Source of the DNA: Butyrivibrio sp. | Lineage (GTDB): Bacteria > Bacillota > Clostridia > Lachnospirales > Lachnospiraceae | Reading direction: 5' to 3' | NCBI RefSeq assembly: GCF_017433805.1 | Contig: NZ_JAFRGN010000020.1 | Location: forward strand, 71,514-116,119 | Length of the DNA stretch: 44,606 nucleotides | Part shown: positions 25,528 through 32,890 of the stretch, piece by piece | How positions within the stretch are numbered: position 1 is the first letter of the stretch | Layout of the letters: each line of letters starts with the position of its first letter | The notes under the pieces: model-generated | Told to the model about the DNA's origin: nothing | Seen by the model: only the letters and a program-made list of their open reading frames with translations | Databases searched by the model: none | Position numbers and translations under genes: made by a program

Positions 25528-25833
25528 ATGGGGGAAGACGTGTATTCTAAGATTATTCTATGCTTAAGTGAAAAAGAAGACGAAGTTCTAGGCAAACAGA
25601 TTTCAATGTTAAAAGAAAGACATCATGCTGAAATTGTGAGAATTAGCTATAGTGACGCGGCTGATTATATTGCCAGCTGCGAGTCAGAAGCTCTTTTTAT
25701 AAGTGATGATGACAAACTCTTGTCAGATGCCAAGGATAGGGGAATTGCCACAAATGATCCTCAGAAGATGAAGGAGGCCTACAACAAGGCAATGGAAATG
25801 CTGAAGGCTATGGGGATGAATGGCGCGAGGTAA
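25528..25833 (+). CDS. Small protein of unknown function
   Basis: A 101-residue acidic protein with the pattern of a small alpha/beta fold: KIILCLSEKEDE, AEIVRISYSDAADYI, EALFISDDDKLLSDAKDRGIA. The middle reads like a receiver-like or HAD-like tracking of short strands, but no catalytic set is complete. The start is uncertain because no good ribosome binding site precedes 25528. Its last codons overlap the ribosome binding site of the next gene, so it is likely the first of three co-transcribed small genes. Confidence 0.55.
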   Translation: MGEDVYSKIILCLSEKEDEVLGKQISMLKERHHAEIVRISYSDAADYIASCESEALFISDDDKLLSDAKDRGIATNDPQKMKEAYNKAMEMLKAMGMNGAR

Positions 25834-25839
25834 GTGCTT

Positions 25840-26061
25840 ATGAGATCCATTCTTATCAAGGATACAACCAAAGAAGAACGCGAACAGATAGTAAAGGCGT
25901 CACTTGATTGTGGTGGCGGCTGTGAGAACTGTTCATCATGCTGGCTTGGCGGTGGAAGTCCATGGGATATTTATCAGGACTATATTGATGGTAAAAAAGA
26001 GATTCGAGAGATCAACCAGGAGTACATGGAAAAGTATCGTCAGGACAGGCAGATACATTAA
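25840..26061 (+). CDS. Small four-cysteine protein, paralogue 1
   Basis: A 73-residue protein. ATG 25840 follows GAGG located at the end of the upstream gene. The core DCGGGCENCSSCW has spacing C-x3-C-x2-C-x2-C, then a helical tail with WDIYQDYIDGKKE and INQEYMEKY. The next gene has the same cysteine spacing and tail pattern. Four closely spaced cysteines suggest binding of zinc or an iron-sulfur cluster. No family name is recognised. Confidence 0.65.
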   Translation: MRSILIKDTTKEEREQIVKASLDCGGGCENCSSCWLGGGSPWDIYQDYIDGKKEIREINQEYMEKYRQDRQIH

Positions 26062-26070
26062 GGAGAAACT

Positions 26071-26268
26071 ATGGGGAATCCGCCAGAAATAGCAGAATCA
26101 ACAATTGAAGAACGCAGAGCTTTCATAAAAGAGAGATTTCCATGCATTGCTGACTGTGATATGTGCGGCCTTTGTAAAGTATTTCATGGGAAAGATGCCC
26201 AGACTGCTTATGCAGACTACATTCAGGGCAGCAGGTCTTTTCAGGAAGTTTCACAAGATTACAGATGA
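26071..26268 (+). CDS. Small four-cysteine protein, paralogue 2
   Basis: A 65-residue protein ten bases after its paralogue, with AAGGAGA before the ATG. It contains PCIADCDMCGLCK, again C-x3-C-x2-C-x2-C, and the tail AYADYIQGSRSFQEVSQDY, which aligns with the tail of paralogue 1 (Y-x-DYI-x-G). Shared spacing and tail show an old tandem duplication. The metal or partner is unknown. Confidence 0.65.
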   Translation: MGNPPEIAESTIEERRAFIKERFPCIADCDMCGLCKVFHGKDAQTAYADYIQGSRSFQEVSQDYR

Positions 26269-26467
26269 GCGCAGGTGTTTACAGTGATATCGCTCTTATC
26301 GAAGAATATAAGAAGCAAAATCACTAACTATCTCTATTTCGCAGAATTAGTGAAATAAAAAGCCCTTAAATTCTGATATTTATGTAGATTTGTCTATAAG
26401 TCTCAAATATAATGATATCATCAACCAAAACATAAAAAAAATATAAAGATAATTGGAGGTACATGAT

Positions 26468-26707
26468 ATGGGACTTATTTGGGGACTTATTCTTGGTGCA
26501 ATCGCTGGATACATTGCTAGCAGACTTATGAATGAGAAGTCAGGAACAATCAAGAACATTCTTCTTGGTGTTGGTGGTGGATTTGTAGGAGGCCTGGTAT
26601 TTAAGCTTATCGGCTTCACATCCTCAGGAATCATCGGTAGCCTTATCGTTTCAACAGTAGGTGCTTGCATCTGCATCTGGCTTGGCAGAAAACTTTTTGC
26701 AAAATAA
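26468..26707 (+). CDS. GlsB/YeaQ/YmgE family small membrane protein
   Basis: A 79-residue membrane protein with three hydrophobic helices rich in glycine: GLIWGLILGAIAGYIASRLM, then LLGVGGGFVGGLVF and a third. This Gly-rich three-helix layout is the transglycosylase-associated/GlsB family, often linked to envelope stress. ATG 26468 is eight bases after GGAGG; the TTG at 26453 overlaps that site. Confidence 0.9.
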   Translation: MGLIWGLILGAIAGYIASRLMNEKSGTIKNILLGVGGGFVGGLVFKLIGFTSSGIIGSLIVSTVGACICIWLGRKLFAK

Positions 26708-26714
26708 GACATTA

Positions 26715-26750
26715 GAGCTCTTATCTATAAACTAGATGAGAGCTCATTTT
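26715..26750 (+). terminator. Rho-independent terminator
   Basis: GAGCTCTTATCTA pairs with TAGATGAGAGCTC (13 bp, one G-U) across a five-base loop, followed by ATTTTA. Confidence 0.85.
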
Positions 26751-26830
26751 AGGTAATTGCGAAACTCAGTAAAAGTTTAGATGTAACCTTAACAAAAGCA
26801 TTCTGGAACGCTTTTTTTAGTTGGTAAGCC

Positions 26831-27064
26831 CTATGCTATGAGGGGCTTGAGGCTTCTGATGCATTCATGGTGATGAATCTTGTAGGTATTATCCCATTCT
26901 TCAGTTCCGCGGAGGACGCCTGGATAAGCACGAAGATTCTTCTCAGGATAGATGTGTATCATTCGTCCACATGAAGAATCGGTACATGGAATGCCATCTG
27001 CGTTAACTTTGCAATCAGGATATTTGATGCCGGATCTGGAATTGATCGAAATCACGAAAATCAC
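26831..27064 (-). pseudogene. Transposase remnant (C-terminal part)
   Basis: The minus strand encodes about 77 residues resembling the C-terminal part of DDE transposases found in Clostridia: PCTDSSCGRMIHIYPEKNLR, then YPGVLRGTEEWDNTYK. Intact relatives continue with a V-E-R-x-I-N-H type segment, here degraded to HHHECIRSL and a stop. The upstream catalytic part is missing and no ribosome binding site is evident, so it is a dead fragment. The assignment rests on remembered family resemblance. Confidence 0.55.
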
Positions 27065-27199
27065 GAAAATACGTAATTTTTATAACTGCCAATTGCATAC
27101 TATATATTTTATTGGTATACTTCTTTTTGGTGATATCACTTCTGCCGGCGCTGTGATATTGCCTAAACTGACAATTAAGTATTGGAGAAGGGGTATATT

Positions 27200-28846
27200 A
27201 TGTTCAAGAAAAAGAGCGTTTTTGTTTCCGCGTTATTAGTAGTAGCAATGTCTTTTAACATGATCTCATTCAATTCTTTTGCTGAAGAAGTGCCCGGTCA
27301 AGAGAATGCAACAATCGCCCCCGATGAGGAGAACGCAACTATCGATTCTGATGAGGAGAACACAGCAATTACTTCTGATGAGGAGTCTGAAGTAACATAC
27401 GTGCTGCCAGAGGCGCCCGAAGAAGAGACGGAAGTTTTCCCTGAAGAGCCTGTTGCAGCAGAAGAATCTGCAGATTCCGGATACAAGGTTACATTTGCTC
27501 TCCTTGAAGATTGGGGAGATGGATACAATGCAGGTGTTACTATCGAGAATACGAGCGATAGGGTTATCGAAGACTGGAAACTGAGCATGGCTTATGACGC
27601 TCCAGATTTTACAACAATCTGGAACGGCGTTGTAGAAAGCCATGAAAACGGCGTGTTTGTTATTAATAACTGCGGCTGGAATCAGGATATTCCTGTTGGC
27701 GGATCTGTATTCTTTGGGTTCAGCGTTGGTGCAGCTTTTAATGGCGAACCCACTGATTTTAAAAACCTGAATACCAAGAAAGATACGCAAGAAGAAGACT
27801 ACACAGTCACTTATGAAGTTATAGCAGACTGGGGGATAGGCTTCACAGGCCAAGTAACTATCACGAACAATACTGACAAGACTATTGAGGACTGGGGACT
27901 TGAATTTGATTTTGCCAACGAAATCACACAGATATGGAACGGCATTATCGAACAGCACGAGAACGGAAGATATGTTATAAAGAATGCAGTTTACAATCAG
28001 AATATTCCGGCAGGAGAATCTGTATCTTTTGGATTCAACGTAGTTGCTCCCTGGGATAATCCGGATGTTACAGTAGATTCCTCCGCGCAGATAAATGACT
28101 ATGTGCTGACAAAGTATTCAGAAGAGGCTGAAGCACTTATTCTCGCAATCTATGGACGTGTTATACATGCTGTAAACGGATCTTCAATTGAAGGTGCTGT
28201 TGTAAGGCTTCGTGAAGGTAAAGACAATCAGGAAGGTGACTTCATTGCAGAAGCAGTCTCAACTGAAAATGGAGATGTACAGTTTGCTGTAAAGGAAGGA
28301 GATTACACTGCAGAAGTATCAATCGATGGTTTCATTACCGGATACTTTAACGTTACCGCAGTGGAGCAGGAATCAATAGAAACTGTAGTAATGGCTATTT
28401 CACCGGTGCTTCCTGAAGGACAGTACAGAATAGTACTCACATGGAATCCTACGCCCAAAGATCTGGATTCGCATCTGGATATTTATGGGGAGGATGGTGG
28501 AAAGGTCGCCAGCGTTTACTACGGAAATAAAAAACTTAGCAGCAGCGGCGAAGTTGTAGCAACTTTAGATGTTGATAATAGAGGCGGATTAGGACCGGAA
28601 ACTATAACTATAGATATCGACAACGAATATTTTAAAGGAAAAACGCTTAAGTATGTTGTCAATAACTTCAGCGGCAAACCTGTGATAGCAGAATCAGGAG
28701 CAACCGTCAACGCATACAAGGGAAGCGTTCTTGTGGACACATTTGAAGTTCCTGCAAGCGGCAGCGGTAATGCATGGTATGTATTTGATATTGACGCAGA
28801 TGGGGTTCATGAAGTGAACAAATTGATTCAATTCAGTAATAGATAA
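27200..28846 (+). CDS. Secreted tandem-CBM2 protein with C-terminal YfaP/DUF2135-like domain, no catalytic domain
   Basis: A 548-residue exported protein; ATG 27200 follows AGAAGGGG. Signal peptide to about residue 28 (SFAEE), then three near-repeats of DEEN(A/T) type and a Glu/Pro-rich linker. Two family 2 carbohydrate-binding modules follow (about residues 88-175 and 195-275); both carry DWG-x-G, T-I-E-D-W-type and IWNG(V/I) segments with the exposed tryptophans that bind cellulose or xylan. Next comes a carboxypeptidase-regulatory-like beta sandwich (about 308-370), then a domain with RIVLTW and DLDSHLDIYGEDGG resembling DUF2135/YfaP. There is no hydrolase domain or sortase motif. It may tether cells or partner enzymes to plant fibre (inference). 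Confidence 0.85.
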   Translation: MFKKKSVFVSALLVVAMSFNMISFNSFAEEVPGQENATIAPDEENATIDSDEENTAITSDEESEVTYVLPEAPEEETEVFPEEPVAAEESADSGYKVTFALLEDWGDGYNAGVTIENTSDRVIEDWKLSMAYDAPDFTTIWNGVVESHENGVFVINNCGWNQDIPVGGSVFFGFSVGAAFNGEPTDFKNLNTKKDTQEEDYTVTYEVIADWGIGFTGQVTITNNTDKTIEDWGLEFDFANEITQIWNGIIEQHENGRYVIKNAVYNQNIPAGESVSFGFNVVAPWDNPDVTVDSSAQINDYVLTKYSEEAEALILAIYGRVIHAVNGSSIEGAVVRLREGKDNQEGDFIAEAVSTENGDVQFAVKEGDYTAEVSIDGFITGYFNVTAVEQESIETVVMAISPVLPEGQYRIVLTWNPTPKDLDSHLDIYGEDGGKVASVYYGNKKLSSSGEVVATLDVDNRGGLGPETITIDIDNEYFKGKTLKYVVNNFSGKPVIAESGATVNAYKGSVLVDTFEVPASGSGNAWYVFDIDADGVHEVNKLIQFSNR

Positions 28847-28939
28847 GACTTTAAGGGGGGCTGTCGCACTAAGTGAGCCGGAAAAAGAGACAAGGTTCAT
28901 TATAAAATTTTAAGAATTAGCATGAATACAGTAATTATG

Positions 28940-28977
28940 GGAAGTGTACTTATTTTTTCTGGTACACTTCCTTTTTT
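28940..28977 (+). terminator. Rho-independent terminator
   Basis: GGAAGTGTAC at 28940-28949 pairs perfectly with GTACACTTCC at 28962-28971, followed by six T. It ends the CBM2 gene transcript. Confidence 0.92.
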
Positions 28978-29053
28978 CAATGTTTCTTTAAGATTGAAAT
29001 GTTATCTTATGCTGGCAACGAAGAACAAATGAAAGAAAAGAGGTTGACATTTA

Positions 29054-29100
29054 GTACCAGTCACGTTGATCTGCAATTCATCGTGGCTGGTACTTTTCTT
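29054..29100 (+). terminator. Stem-loop of the CCAG/CTGG terminator family, copy 1
   Basis: GTACCAGTCACG at 29054-29065 pairs with CGTGGCTGGTAC at 29082-29093 (one G-U), followed by TTTTCTTT. No gene stop lies directly upstream; together with the terminator at 28940 it fills the 305-base gap after the CBM2 gene, which holds no supported gene. It is one of five related stem-loops in this window. Confidence 0.75.
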
Positions 29101-29151
29101 TGGCTTGGAAAAGACTTAAACTATATCAAAACAGCATGTTTGGGGGAAACT

Positions 29152-29649
29152 ATGACCGGCGAAGAAATGAAGGAAATCCTTCTATCAAATGATGATTTCG
29201 AAGTATGGAAGTGTGCATTCGAGGTATTAAGGCTATCTACAGCCAATCCAGCGGAAAGATGGGAGACTTTGCAGCCGCTACGTGAAGCGCTTCCTCAGAT
29301 AAAAGAGAATATCCCAAAGCGCGACTTTAACACAGGCGAGGCCATGAAAAGAGCCTGCAAGTTCATCGAGGAAGCCAACGACCACGACTGTATGTGTCAG
29401 CACGCCTTCAGCATACAAGCACACGCCATGCTCCTTAGTAAAAGTTACGGATTCAAGCTACTCGACGGAGAGCATGTCAACCAAGAAGATAGAATTATCT
29501 CCAACATAATAAGATGTCCTAATTGCGGTAAGTATTACCTCGTTAAGACTCAGAACACGGGCTATCATTACGATCCCAGTACCCATACCAACATAACAGA
29601 AGAGCAGGCGAAAAGACTTCTTGAGGAGTGGGGAAAAGAGAAAGCGTAA
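29152..29649 (+). CDS. Unknown protein with C-terminal zinc-ribbon-like pair
   Basis: A 165-residue protein. The start at 29152 has GGGGGAA just upstream; the open frame continues to 28999 but would cross a terminator-like stem-loop. The body is helical (MKEILLSNDDFEVWKCAFEV). C-terminal IIRCPNCGKYYLVKT provides one CxxC pair, and MCQH earlier may supply other ligands. The end overlaps the ribosome-binding region of the cupin gene. No family is recognised. Confidence 0.6.
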   Translation: MTGEEMKEILLSNDDFEVWKCAFEVLRLSTANPAERWETLQPLREALPQIKENIPKRDFNTGEAMKRACKFIEEANDHDCMCQHAFSIQAHAMLLSKSYGFKLLDGEHVNQEDRIISNIIRCPNCGKYYLVKTQNTGYHYDPSTHTNITEEQAKRLLEEWGKEKA

Positions 29650-29662
29650 ACGGGAGAAAGAG

Positions 29663-30154
29663 ATGGAAGTGATGGACAGAATCAGCGAATTAAAAGAATA
29701 TTACAAGCTTCAGGCCCATCCTGAGGGAGGATACTTTTGTGAGTGCTATACTTCTAAGGCTCCTGGTTCAGGAAGACCCTATGCAGGAAGTATATATTTT
29801 CTCTTGGAAAAGGATGGTGTATCTCACTTCCATCAGATAGACTGCGAGGAGATATGGTATTACCACGAAGGCTGTGGTATGAAAATTACAGTGATCACAG
29901 AGCAGGGCGTATCAGAATATGTTTTGGGAAAAGATATAGAGAAAGGCCAAAATGTAATGGTGGTCATTCCCAAAGGAGCTATTTTCGCAGCTGTGAATCT
30001 GGATAGTACTGACTATACTTTTGTTTCTTGCGTGACATCTCCACAGTTTACATATGACGGATTCAGACTTGTAGGGAAAAGAGAGATAAAAGAGTTATGT
30101 AATGATGTGTCAGATGATGTTTTGACACTTGCGTTTGAAGATGACGAAATATAG
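29663..30154 (+). CDS. Cupin-fold DUF985 protein
   Basis: A 163-residue protein of the DUF985 cupin family. Diagnostic features are HPEGGYFCECYTS near the N-terminus, IYFLLEKDGVSHFHQI, the EEIWYYHEG segment and a C-terminal VTSPQFTYDGFRL. The His and Glu residues sit where cupins bind a metal. GGGAGA precedes ATG 29663; a second ATG nine bases later is possible. It lies 13 bp after the zinc-ribbon gene, so the two are co-transcribed. The enzymatic role of the family is not established. Confidence 0.87.
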   Translation: MEVMDRISELKEYYKLQAHPEGGYFCECYTSKAPGSGRPYAGSIYFLLEKDGVSHFHQIDCEEIWYYHEGCGMKITVITEQGVSEYVLGKDIEKGQNVMVVIPKGAIFAAVNLDSTDYTFVSCVTSPQFTYDGFRLVGKREIKELCNDVSDDVLTLAFEDDEI

Positions 30155-30168
30155 ATATCGAATAATAT

Positions 30169-30216
30169 TGTACCAGCCATTGTAATATATAAAACACGAT
30201 GGTTGGTACATTTTTT
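30169..30216 (+). terminator. Stem-loop of the CCAG/CTGG terminator family, copy 2
   Basis: TGTACCAGCCAT at 30169-30180 pairs with ATGGTTGGTACA at 30199-30210 (one G-U), followed by six T. It lies 15 bases after the cupin stop codon. Confidence 0.88.
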
Positions 30217-30294
30217 GTGCTTCTTTATGTTATAATGACAATGTGTTATCGTAAATACACAAGGCATTGAAACTACTTATCTGGAGGAAGTTCC

Positions 30295-30555
30295 ATGAAA
30301 AAGCAGATTGAGAAATACATGAAAAGAAAAAGACGTGAACATATTTGGAAGCTTATTAAGAGTAATTTCCCACTTATACTTGCAGCATTAGTAGTTATTA
30401 CGGGCCTAATCACAATTAAGATTTTAAAGAAAGTAGCAAAGAAAAAAGTTAAGAAAAAAATCAAGGAATCTATAAAAAACGCAGCTAAGACAAGATACCA
30501 AGAACGCTTTTATGATGATGAGGAAATGACAGAATGCGCTCAGAAGAAGATATAA
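30295..30555 (+). CDS. Small basic single-pass membrane protein
   Basis: An 86-residue protein with a lysine/arginine-rich start (KKQIEKYMKRKRREH), one transmembrane helix (about residues 27-42) and a second very basic stretch (KKVAKKKVKKKIKESIK). The charge on both sides makes orientation unclear. GGAGG precedes the ATG. Its last 22 bases overlap the next small gene, indicating translational coupling. No family is recognised. Confidence 0.65.
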   Translation: MKKQIEKYMKRKRREHIWKLIKSNFPLILAALVVITGLITIKILKKVAKKKVKKKIKESIKNAAKTRYQERFYDDEEMTECAQKKI

Positions 30556-30713
30556 GGAAAAAGCTAAACGACGAGATAGACTATTACCTTACATGTCCTA
30601 AGTTCTCTGTGGAAGAACATGCCCACAATGTCACCATGCTTGCCTGGGTACTTGATATATCAGATAACAAGCTGAGCGATATGATAAGAGAATCGGAAGC
30701 TGAGTTTGGATAA
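30534..30713 (+). CDS. Small 59-residue protein overlapping its upstream partner
   Basis: A short gene in a different frame: ATG 30534 follows GAGGA by nine bases and TAA ends at 30713. The protein starts MRSEEDIRKKLNDEID, contains YLTCPKFSVEEHAHN and ends ESEAEFG; it is acidic and probably helical, in contrast to the basic partner it overlaps by 22 bases. A stem-loop terminator follows 14 bases after the stop codon, which supports it as the true end of the unit. Function unknown. Confidence 0.55.
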   Translation: MRSEEDIRKKLNDEIDYYLTCPKFSVEEHAHNVTMLAWVLDISDNKLSDMIRESEAEFG

Positions 30714-30727
30714 TAGAGAATAATTAT

Positions 30728-30769
30728 GTGCCAGACATTGAGTCAAAACGCTCAGTGGCTGGCACTTTC
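30728..30769 (+). terminator. Stem-loop of the CCAG/CTGG terminator family, copy 3
   Basis: GTGCCAGACATTGAG at 30728-30742 pairs with CTCAGTGGCTGGCAC at 30751-30765 with one mismatch and one G-U, followed by TTTC. It sits directly after the 59-residue gene. Confidence 0.8.
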
Positions 30770-30843
30770 TATGTGGAAGAGTTATATTAATTTTTATATG
30801 AAAAAAGTATCGGATAATTTACATGAATCTTGATGGGGGGAAA

Positions 30844-31905
30844 ATGAATAACATAATATTAGACACAAATGCGTTTGTATACCTGATTGATTATGAGTTA
30901 GGAATAAAAGACAACATAACTATCGAAAAAAATGTTGTAGATCCAAAGAAACTACATGAGGCTTGCACAACAGCACATTCTCTGTATATTACAAGTCAGA
31001 CGTTATATGAATTATTTTGGCAAAGTATGGAATTAGGTAATGTGGAAATCTTTGCTATACAATATGATCAGATTGCTAAAATAAGAAAAAAATATGGAAT
31101 AGGCTTTTCAGTTCTGAATTCACGTGATTGCGTATTTGATATGAGTAGATTTGCTAGATGCTATAAGTCTAGATCTCTTGATGAGAACGAATGGGTTGAG
31201 AAAAAGAGATTATATGAAAAAGAAGTTCTTTCGCATATTATCGCTGCAGTGTATGGTTTGCCACTTGCTACGATATTAACAAATTTACCAATAAATTTTC
31301 ACCAGGACTTCTTTAAATCTTTGACTGAGTTTATTGAAAAAGAATTAGATGGTTTTTCTAGTAGATATTATGATTTGTCAGCTGCAACTAGGCCCACCAA
31401 TAAGGACTATGATGCTTTGATTAACACGATACTTTTAACTGCATGGGAAGCAACATTTGAATTGATCAATGAGGTTCTTAAGCAAAATGGCTTTGACACT
31501 ATTTATATTCCGGATAAGTCTGCTACAAGTAGTGCTGATTATATAACAACCCTGCTAAAAAAGAATAAGCAGCGTGGGTTTTCTGATCTTGATGAAGTAC
31601 TAAATAATGATCTGGATAATTATATGCTAGGTCTGAAAAGCAGATACAACTTAAACGATGTGTCGGTTCTATTTATGAGACGTTTGATTCTACGATGTGC
31701 CAAAGAAAAGGTAAAACTTAGGAAAAATGATGGATTAGATTATACGATTGTTTCATGTTTGGATGTGAAAGAAATCAAAAATGAAACAGGTATAGATTTT
31801 GATAAAGAAAATACTTTCCTTTTAACCTTTGACAATAACTTGTACCAATACATTAAAGAAACAAATCTGATGTACAATAACGCATTTTATGATGGATTAT
31901 TATGA
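30844..31905 (+). CDS. PIN-domain-like protein
   Basis: A 353-residue protein; GGGGGG lies upstream of ATG 30844. It opens with NIILDTNAFVYLID, the D-T-N motif of PIN ribonucleases, and near the C-terminus has GLDYTIVSCLDV and LLTFDNNLYQYI, which fit the later acidic positions. The 230 residues between are a long helical insertion not found in small VapC toxins. The stretch is visibly AT-richer than its neighbours, with more A-ending codons, suggesting recent acquisition. The following small gene overlaps or abuts it, as in toxin-antitoxin or defence pairs; that reading is inference. RNA cleavage activity is not proven. Confidence 0.65.
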   Translation: MNNIILDTNAFVYLIDYELGIKDNITIEKNVVDPKKLHEACTTAHSLYITSQTLYELFWQSMELGNVEIFAIQYDQIAKIRKKYGIGFSVLNSRDCVFDMSRFARCYKSRSLDENEWVEKKRLYEKEVLSHIIAAVYGLPLATILTNLPINFHQDFFKSLTEFIEKELDGFSSRYYDLSAATRPTNKDYDALINTILLTAWEATFELINEVLKQNGFDTIYIPDKSATSSADYITTLLKKNKQRGFSDLDEVLNNDLDNYMLGLKSRYNLNDVSVLFMRRLILRCAKEKVKLRKNDGLDYTIVSCLDVKEIKNETGIDFDKENTFLLTFDNNLYQYIKETNLMYNNAFYDGLL

Positions 31906-31942
31906 ATGCACTTGTGTTAGCTTATGGAGGGACAAATCTAAA

Positions 31943-32254
31943 ATGCAGACTATCGTAGTAGTTCTTGATTCAAAGAAAATGAGCAATCCTGATTTGGATA
32001 TATGTTATCGTTTGCCGGAACAGATAGAAGAATTTACAGATGGTTCGATCAAAGATAACGGCAATGAATATCTTTCTAGTACAGAGCTTGGGATATGGCT
32101 TGAAACGGACGATGCTGAAACAAATGTAGAACGTCTTATTGATTTCATAAGGACTAATAAGGTTCTTGATAATGACCTATCAGGTGTAGCAGAGATTTTT
32201 ATATCAGAAGATGACTGTGCTGATCTTGATAATTGCCGGAAAATATTTCCGTAA
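31943..32254 (+). CDS. Small acidic partner of the PIN-like protein, unknown
   Basis: A 103-residue acidic protein. ATG 31943 follows TGGAGGGA; the in-frame ATG at 31889 overlaps the previous gene and lacks a site. It begins MQTIVVVLDSKKMSNPDLD and contains GIWLETDDAETNVERLIDF and ISEDDCADLDN. The acidic, compact, alpha/beta layout resembles bacterial immunity or antitoxin-like proteins, but no family is recognised. It lies 37 bases after the PIN-like gene and shares its AT-rich composition. Confidence 0.6.
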   Translation: MQTIVVVLDSKKMSNPDLDICYRLPEQIEEFTDGSIKDNGNEYLSSTELGIWLETDDAETNVERLIDFIRTNKVLDNDLSGVAEIFISEDDCADLDNCRKIFP

Positions 32255-32282
32255 GGCGTATTATCCAGGATAAAAAAGCTAT

Positions 32283-32329
32283 GTACCAGTTGCTGTGAGG
32301 AGAAGTTTACAGTGGCTGGTAACTTTTTT
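32283..32329 (+). terminator. Stem-loop of the CCAG/CTGG terminator family, copy 4
   Basis: TGTACCAGTTGCTGTGA at 32282-32298 pairs imperfectly with TTACAGTGGCTGGTAAC at 32307-32323, followed by six T. It closes the PIN-like two-gene unit. Confidence 0.8.
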
Positions 32330-32448
32330 CCCTAATCTGACAAATTAGATCCATCTAATTAACGCATACTAACATGTATATCTTTTTTGCCATGATTTAT
32401 CCTTATCTTAAGATGGTAACAAGTATCTTCCCGAAGGAGGCAGAAACT

Positions 32449-32862
32449 ATGACAGGAGCTATTGATAGAAGAGAGATAAATGAAGCTATAAATGCTGCGG
32501 ACGATGCACTCATTCATCTGCAAAGTGCGAGGAAGTGTCTTAATAGTGCAGGGAACTGGGGACTTCTTGATATGTTTGGTGGAGATTGGATTACCGGCCT
32601 TATCAAACATGGAAAGATGTCCAAAGCAGAAAGTGAGATAGAAGAAGCCAGATATGCACTTCAGAGATTTAGCAAGGAACTTCGCGATGTACAGGGCGTG
32701 TCATCGATACATATTAACGACTTTTTGACGTTCGCGGACTTTTTCTTTGACGGGTTTGTGGCTGATGTGCTTGTGCAGTCCAAGATTAGTAATGCCAAGA
32801 AACAGTGCGATGATGCTATACGACAGGTTGAGCAGATCAAAAGCAAACTTGAAAGAATGTAA
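32449..32862 (+). CDS. Conserved hypothetical helical protein
   Basis: A 137-residue helical protein. ATG 32449 follows GAAGGAGG; an upstream in-frame codon at 32374 has no site. The segment NWGLLDMFGGDWITGLIKHG between two long amphipathic helices is a pattern I have seen in a widespread uncharacterised Firmicutes family (helix, W-x3-D-x2-GG, K-H-x-K, helix). The C-terminal third (KISNAKKQCDDAIRQVEQIK) is coiled-coil-like. It is followed after 28 bases by a membrane protein gene. Confidence 0.65.
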   Translation: MTGAIDRREINEAINAADDALIHLQSARKCLNSAGNWGLLDMFGGDWITGLIKHGKMSKAESEIEEARYALQRFSKELRDVQGVSSIHINDFLTFADFFFDGFVADVLVQSKISNAKKQCDDAIRQVEQIKSKLERM

Positions 32863-32890
32863 AAATACATAGGGGAAACATAGGGGGAAT

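Noticed and set aside
26265-26327. A 20-codon frame overlapping the stop codon of the second four-cysteine gene (ATGA).
   Set aside because: It is too short to judge; it has no separate support beyond the overlap.
27266-27958. A 230-residue minus-strand open frame.
   Set aside because: It lies opposite the tandem CBM2 modules, whose plus-strand protein has clear signal peptide and domain structure.
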